From NCBI RefSeq assembly GCF_039531165.1, contig NZ_BAAAPN010000011.1, forward strand, positions 34,886 through 98,885: 64,000 nt of DNA, written 5' to 3'. A program made the translations under genes and the position numbers. Source of the DNA: Nostocoides_A vanveenii. Lineage in GTDB: Bacteria > Actinomycetota > Actinomycetes > Actinomycetales > Dermatophilaceae. Of the stretch, positions 61,020-64,000 are shown piece after piece. The notes under the pieces are model-generated. The model saw nothing but the letters and a program-made list of their open reading frames with translations, had not been told where the DNA came from and searched no databases. Numbering within the stretch: position 1 is the stretch's first letter; every line of letters begins with the position of its first letter.

Positions 61020-62366
61020 GTGACAACGACGGCTGCCCCCTTGACGCATCTGCTGGACGGGCCGGCGCGACCGGCCGCACAGCAGCCGTCCTGGCCGGAC
61101 GCCGAGGCGCTCAAGGGTGCCATTGACACGCTCGCGAGCTTCCCGCCGCTCGTCTTCGCCGGCGAGTGCGATGTGCTGCGGGAGCGGATGGCGCTCGCCT
61201 CGCAGGGCAAGGCGTTCGTGCTCCAGGGTGGCGACTGTGCCGAAACCTTTGCGGCGGCGACCGCCGACAACATCCGCGACCGGGTCAAGACGATCCTGCA
61301 GATGGCGGCGGTGCTCACCTATGGGGCATCGGTGCCGGTGGTCAAGGTCGGACGTATGGCCGGTCAGTATGCCAAGCCCCGCAGCAGCGATGTCGAGACC
61401 CGCGACGGCGAGACCCTGCCGGCCTACCGCGGCGATATGGTCAACGACTTCGAGTTCACGCCGCAGGCGCGCATCCCCGACCCGCAGCGCATGGTGCGCG
61501 CCTACCATGCGAGCACGGCGACGCTCAATCTGGTGCGCGCGTTCACCACTGGCGGGTATGCCGATCTACGGCACGTGCACGACTGGAACAAGGGCTTCGT
61601 CGCGACGCCAGCCAATGCGGCATACGAGAAGCTGGCGCGCGATATCGACAAGGCGATGCGCTTCATGCTTGCCTGCGGCGCGGACTTCGACGCGATGCGC
61701 GCGACCGAGTTCTTCGCGGCGCACGAGGCGTTGATCCTCGATTACGAACGGCCGCTGACGCGCGTCGATCACCGGTCCGGGCGACTCTATGACACCTCCG
61801 GGCACTTCATCTGGATCGGGGAGCGAACCCGCGATCTTGACGGTGCCCACATCGATTATGTTGCGCGCGTTCACAATCCGATCGGTGTGAAGCTGTCGAC
61901 CAAGACGACGGCCGATTATGTCGAGCAGGTCATGGACCGGCTTGACCCCGAGCGCACGCCCGGCCGGCTGACCTTCATCACCCGGATGGGCGCGCGCCAG
62001 ATCCGCGATGCACTGCCGCCGATCATCGAGGCGGCGACCGCAGCCGGTGCGGCGGTGACCTGGATCTGCGACCCGATGCACGGCAACACGTTCGAGTCCT
62101 CCTCGGGCTACAAGACGCGCGACTTCGCCGATATCGTCGAGGAGGTGCACGGCTTCTTCGACGTGCATCGCGCGTTGGGCACCGTCCCGGGCGGCATCCA
62201 CATCGAGTTGACGGGCAATGACGTCACCGAGTGCATCGGCGGCGCCGAGAAGATCCTCGACGCCGACCTGACCAAGCGGTATGAAAGCGTGTGCGATCCC
62301 CGCCTGAACCACCGGCAGGGCCTCGAACTCGCCTTCCTCGTCGCCGAGATGCTCGGCGACGACTGA
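61020..62366 (+). CDS. aroG: Class II 3-deoxy-D-arabino-heptulosonate 7-phosphate synthase
   Basis: A 448-aa first enzyme of the shikimate pathway, plant/mycobacterial type. Class II signatures are VLQGGDCAETFA, VVKVGRMAGQYAKPRS, YRGDMVNDFEF, GVKLSTKT and TWICDPMHGNTFES. GTG 61020 is supported by the promoter six bases upstream; the earlier frame to 60897 overlaps the regulator gene. Positional counterpart of Rv2178c. A hairpin of the TTCGCACGGGAA family follows. Confidence 0.96.
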   Translation: MTTTAAPLTHLLDGPARPAAQQPSWPDAEALKGAIDTLASFPPLVFAGECDVLRERMALASQGKAFVLQGGDCAETFAAATADNIRDRVKTILQMAAVLTYGASVPVVKVGRMAGQYAKPRSSDVETRDGETLPAYRGDMVNDFEFTPQARIPDPQRMVRAYHASTATLNLVRAFTTGGYADLRHVHDWNKGFVATPANAAYEKLARDIDKAMRFMLACGADFDAMRATEFFAAHEALILDYERPLTRVDHRSGRLYDTSGHFIWIGERTRDLDGAHIDYVARVHNPIGVKLSTKTTADYVEQVMDRLDPERTPGRLTFITRMGARQIRDALPPIIEAATAAGAAVTWICDPMHGNTFESSSGYKTRDFADIVEEVHGFFDVHRALGTVPGGIHIELTGNDVTECIGGAEKILDADLTKRYESVCDPRLNHRQGLELAFLVAEMLGDD

Positions 62367-62410
62367 CGGTCCTCGTCTGACGCCAGCCTTTCCGCCCGGC
62401 GCCGGAAGAC

Positions 62411-62447
62411 CCTCGTTCGCACGGGAACATTGCCCAGGCGAACGAGG
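62411..62447. repeat. Hairpin element, copy 2 (TTCGCACGGGAA family)
   Basis: A perfect 10-bp stem, CCTCGTTCGC with GCGAACGAGG, has the loop ACGGGAACATTGCCCAG. The loop word differs at two of 15 positions from that at 37829-37843. It lies 45 bases after the aroG stop and may terminate transcription. Confidence 0.65.
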
Positions 62448-62469
62448 GGTTTGTGTTGCGCAGGGCCGC

Positions 62470-62720
62470 CTACAACTCGGGCACTCCGGCAAGGGCGGCG
62501 CTCAGCGCGTTCTCGGAGAGGGCTTCGTCGGTGAGGGTCCCGCCGAAGTAGCTCTGATAGGCGCCGAGTTCGAGCAGGCCATGGCCGGAGAGGCCGATCA
62601 CGATGACCTTCTCCTCGCCGGACTCGGTGCAGGCGAGCGCCTCGCGGCGGGCCTGGGCGATGGCGTGCGACGACTCCGGTGCCGGGATAACGTCCTGGGA
62701 CGGAACGGTGACCGGATTCG
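62470..62720 (-). pseudogene. 3' fragment of a TrpB-like PLP enzyme gene
   Basis: The minus strand reads DVIPAPESSHAIAQARREAL, then EEKVIVIGLSGHG and YFGGTLTDEALSEN before TAG. This is the C-terminal end of the TrpB-like (TrpB2) family, where IPAPE-x-x-HAI and LSGHG are conserved. About 80 residues remain. The sequence upstream of about 62700 no longer resembles the family, so most of the gene is missing. Confidence 0.75.
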
Positions 62721-62804
62721 AGCGGTTGAGACCCGATAACGCTCCGCCGGTGGTTGAGCGGAAGCCCGCGTCCTTACCAGAGGGGGTGGTGCCTACCCTG
62801 AAGC

Positions 62805-62822
62805 TTCAGGGTTCCCGCAAAA
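62805..62822. repeat. 18-bp perfect palindrome
   Basis: ACCCTGAAGCTTCAGGGT overlaps the stop of the small broken membrane gene. It could be an operator, a terminator stem without T-run, or an insertion scar. Confidence 0.5.
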
Positions 62823-62955
62823 GTCGAACCGTGGCCCACGCGGTGATGGCGAACGACAAGCCGATCATCAGTAGACCCTATGGCAGTGGGGTGCCACCCC
62901 ACATCGAGAAGACGGAGAAGCCAGCCATGGCCAGCCCGAGGAGCATTAGGGCCAT
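62816..62955 (-). pseudogene. Small membrane protein gene interrupted by in-frame TAG
   Basis: From ATG 62955, with GAAGGG eight bases upstream, the frame reads MALMLLGLAMAGFSVFSMW and on to TPLP. It meets TAG at 62880-62878, then resumes as GLLMIGLSFAITAWATVRLL before TGA. The two halves are two hydrophobic helices of one small protein of about 46 codons. The single stop suggests a point-mutation pseudogene, unless the TAG is read through. Confidence 0.55.
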
Positions 62956-63039
62956 TCCGGGCACCCTTCGATGAAGTGGACGAAACCTGCGCGCGTCTCC
63001 CTGATGCGACCTGTTCGATCATCTGACAGCGCATCGCCC

Positions 63040-63519
63040 ATGAGGCATACCCTTCTGGCTGCGTCGGTCTCCGCCACTCTGGCCCTGGTGTGTCTGCCTA
63101 TGGCCGACGGGGCCCAGGCGGCGCCCAACATGGGGACGACCCCAGTGATATCCACATCGGCGATGCCTGCCCTTGCTGAGGCCGTTGCCGCAGCAGTGAC
63201 ACCGTCGACCGGATCGCCTGTGTATGTCGCTCTCCCGGCCAACTCGGTCGCCATGGTTTAGGCGTCTGCGAATGCCTCGGCAACCGGCGGCATCGCCCTG
63301 GTCGCCCCGGCCAACTATGACCCCGTGGCGTTCAAGCAAACCTTGGGGAGATGGCCCGTGGGACAAGTCCGGCTGGTCGGACCAACGGGAGCGTTTCCGG
63401 CGGCCTTCGTCAGCGGTCTGCAACCCGCTTACACCGTGGACTCGACGCGGGTCGGCGCAAGCCGTTACCAATGGTCGGATGCATCCGTGAACGCCTCGTT
63501 GCGCCGGGACGTAGTCCTA
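63040..63519 (+). pseudogene. Secreted protein gene with in-frame TAG and lost 3' end
   Basis: ATG 63040 begins a clear signal peptide (MRHTLLAASVSATLALVCLP, cleavage after AQA). The mature part opens APNMGTTPV and runs to NSVAMV, where TAG (63259-63261) intervenes. The same frame continues as ASANASATGGIALVAPANYD and on through LGRWPVGQVRLVGPTG to about 63519. There it runs into transposase sequence. The downstream part resembles repeats of cell-wall-binding or surface proteins only loosely. Broken twice: nonsense codon and insertion. Confidence 0.6.
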
Positions 63520-63855
63520 GCCAACGGTCCCGCGGGACCTCGATGGTCACCTCGCCGGGCGGCGGGGGTGGTCACGGTCTTGGCGCGAGTTCCGTTGCGG
63601 GAGTTACCGTTGTTTCGGCCCTCGGCGGCGTTTTTGTCGTAGCCGAGGTGCTCGGTCATCTCCTCCTCGATGGCGATCCAGCACATCCTTGGTCAGGACC
63701 TTCAACAGCCCGTTCGGGCCGGTCAGGTCCTCACCGCGGCCGCGGGCGGCCTTGACCAACTCCCGCACCGCAGCACGTTGAGTCTCCGAACGGGAGACCC
63801 TCTTTTTCGCTTCCTTCGGCATCGAGCTCACGCTCGGCAGTGTCTCGGTCTCCAC
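63520..63855 (-). pseudogene. IS256-family transposase N-terminal fragment with frameshifts
   Basis: Pieces in three frames join up as an IS256-type N-terminus: LTGPNGLLKVLTKDVLD, then AIEEEMTEHLGYDK with GNSRNGTRAKTVTT, then GEVTIEVPRDR. EMTEHLGY and NSRNG are hallmarks of this family. At least two frameshifts (near 63680 and 63560) and the missing C-terminal DDE part show it is dead. It truncates the secreted protein gene. Confidence 0.8.
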
Positions 63856-64000
63856 TGACCTTTCCCGCCAACCTCGTTGGCGCGTCGGGCCAGTTACACC
63901 GTTGGTCGGACTTACATGCTGGTATGGCTGCGCGAGGGTCGTGACCCTTGATCTGACTGGTGCCCTGCTGGGTTGCCGATGGACTGATCCGTCCGGCCCT
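63856..64000. other. Non-coding edge with a possible IS terminal region
   Basis: Upstream of the transposase fragment, GGGCCAGTTACACCG at 63880-63894 resembles an IS256-type end. The rest to the window edge shows no supported gene. A short frame ATGCTGGTATGGCTGCGCGA (63916-63935) soon stops. Confidence 0.35.

Noticed and set aside
1..64000. tRNA, rRNA, CRISPR arrays, replication origin
   Set aside because: I checked all gaps between genes. None folds as a cloverleaf, and no regularly spaced direct repeats or DnaA-box clusters were seen.

Overview
The window is about 70% G+C, uses many GTG starts, and is almost entirely coding. Its content points to an actinobacterium: AdnAB-type helicase-nucleases, an actinobacterial bc1-aa3 supercomplex, a class II DAHP synthase, a MacS-type kinase and many leaderless genes. 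Micrococcales, perhaps near Intrasporangiaceae or Dermatophilaceae, is my best guess from style and gene order, not from any search.

Left part (1-20.4 kb). The 3' part of adnA and all of adnB form a coupled DNA end-resection operon, followed by a degenerate kinase-like protein. Next come a dimethylglycine-dehydrogenase-like flavoprotein and an AI-2E/PerM permease. An acyl-CoA block then carries crotonyl-CoA carboxylase/reductase, methylmalonyl-CoA epimerase, a thiolase and the mutase chaperone MeaB. It is interrupted by a membrane-protein/XRE-regulator pair preceded by three copies of a palindromic operator. A CorA-type transporter, a membrane protein plus lipoprotein pair and a CnoX/YbbN-like protein follow.

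Middle part (20.4-37.9 kb). An esterase/ATP-grasp pair of unknown role lies beside pepA-lpdA-sucB-TIGR01777 (minus strand), which is divergent from gcvT. After a palindromic repeat come a small protein with a DUF3043 protein, an M20 peptidase, nadA, glycerate kinase, erpA, a membrane protein, an adenosine-kinase-like PfkB enzyme and aat.

Right part (37.9-62.4 kb). A TusA/class-V aminotransferase pair, in which the aminotransferase lacks the usual PLP lysine, sits before the respiratory block: ctaC-ctaD-ctaF on plus and ctaE-qcrC-qcrA-qcrB on minus, converging on a terminator. Then come a receiver-like protein and trpD, an Lrp-type sensor domain, a DEDDh/GIY-YIG nuclease, a membrane glycosyltransferase, and a run from an SRPBCC protein through an ArsA-like ATPase, ROK glucokinase, an EEP phosphatase, plsC and a two-component system to aroG. 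The order from glycerate kinase to aroG resembles the Rv2205c-Rv2178c stretch of Mycobacterium tuberculosis, recalled from general knowledge.

End of window (62.4-64 kb). This is a decayed accessory edge with a TrpB-like 3' fragment, two small genes each broken by an in-frame TAG, and a frameshifted IS256-family transposase fragment.

Global signals. The octamer GTATGCCG/CGGCATAC occurs about 45 times, where about two are expected from base composition, and it appears in several reading frames and between genes. About 18 genes start 6-7 bases after a TAnnnT -10 box, so they are predicted to be leaderless. No tRNA, rRNA or CRISPR array was seen.
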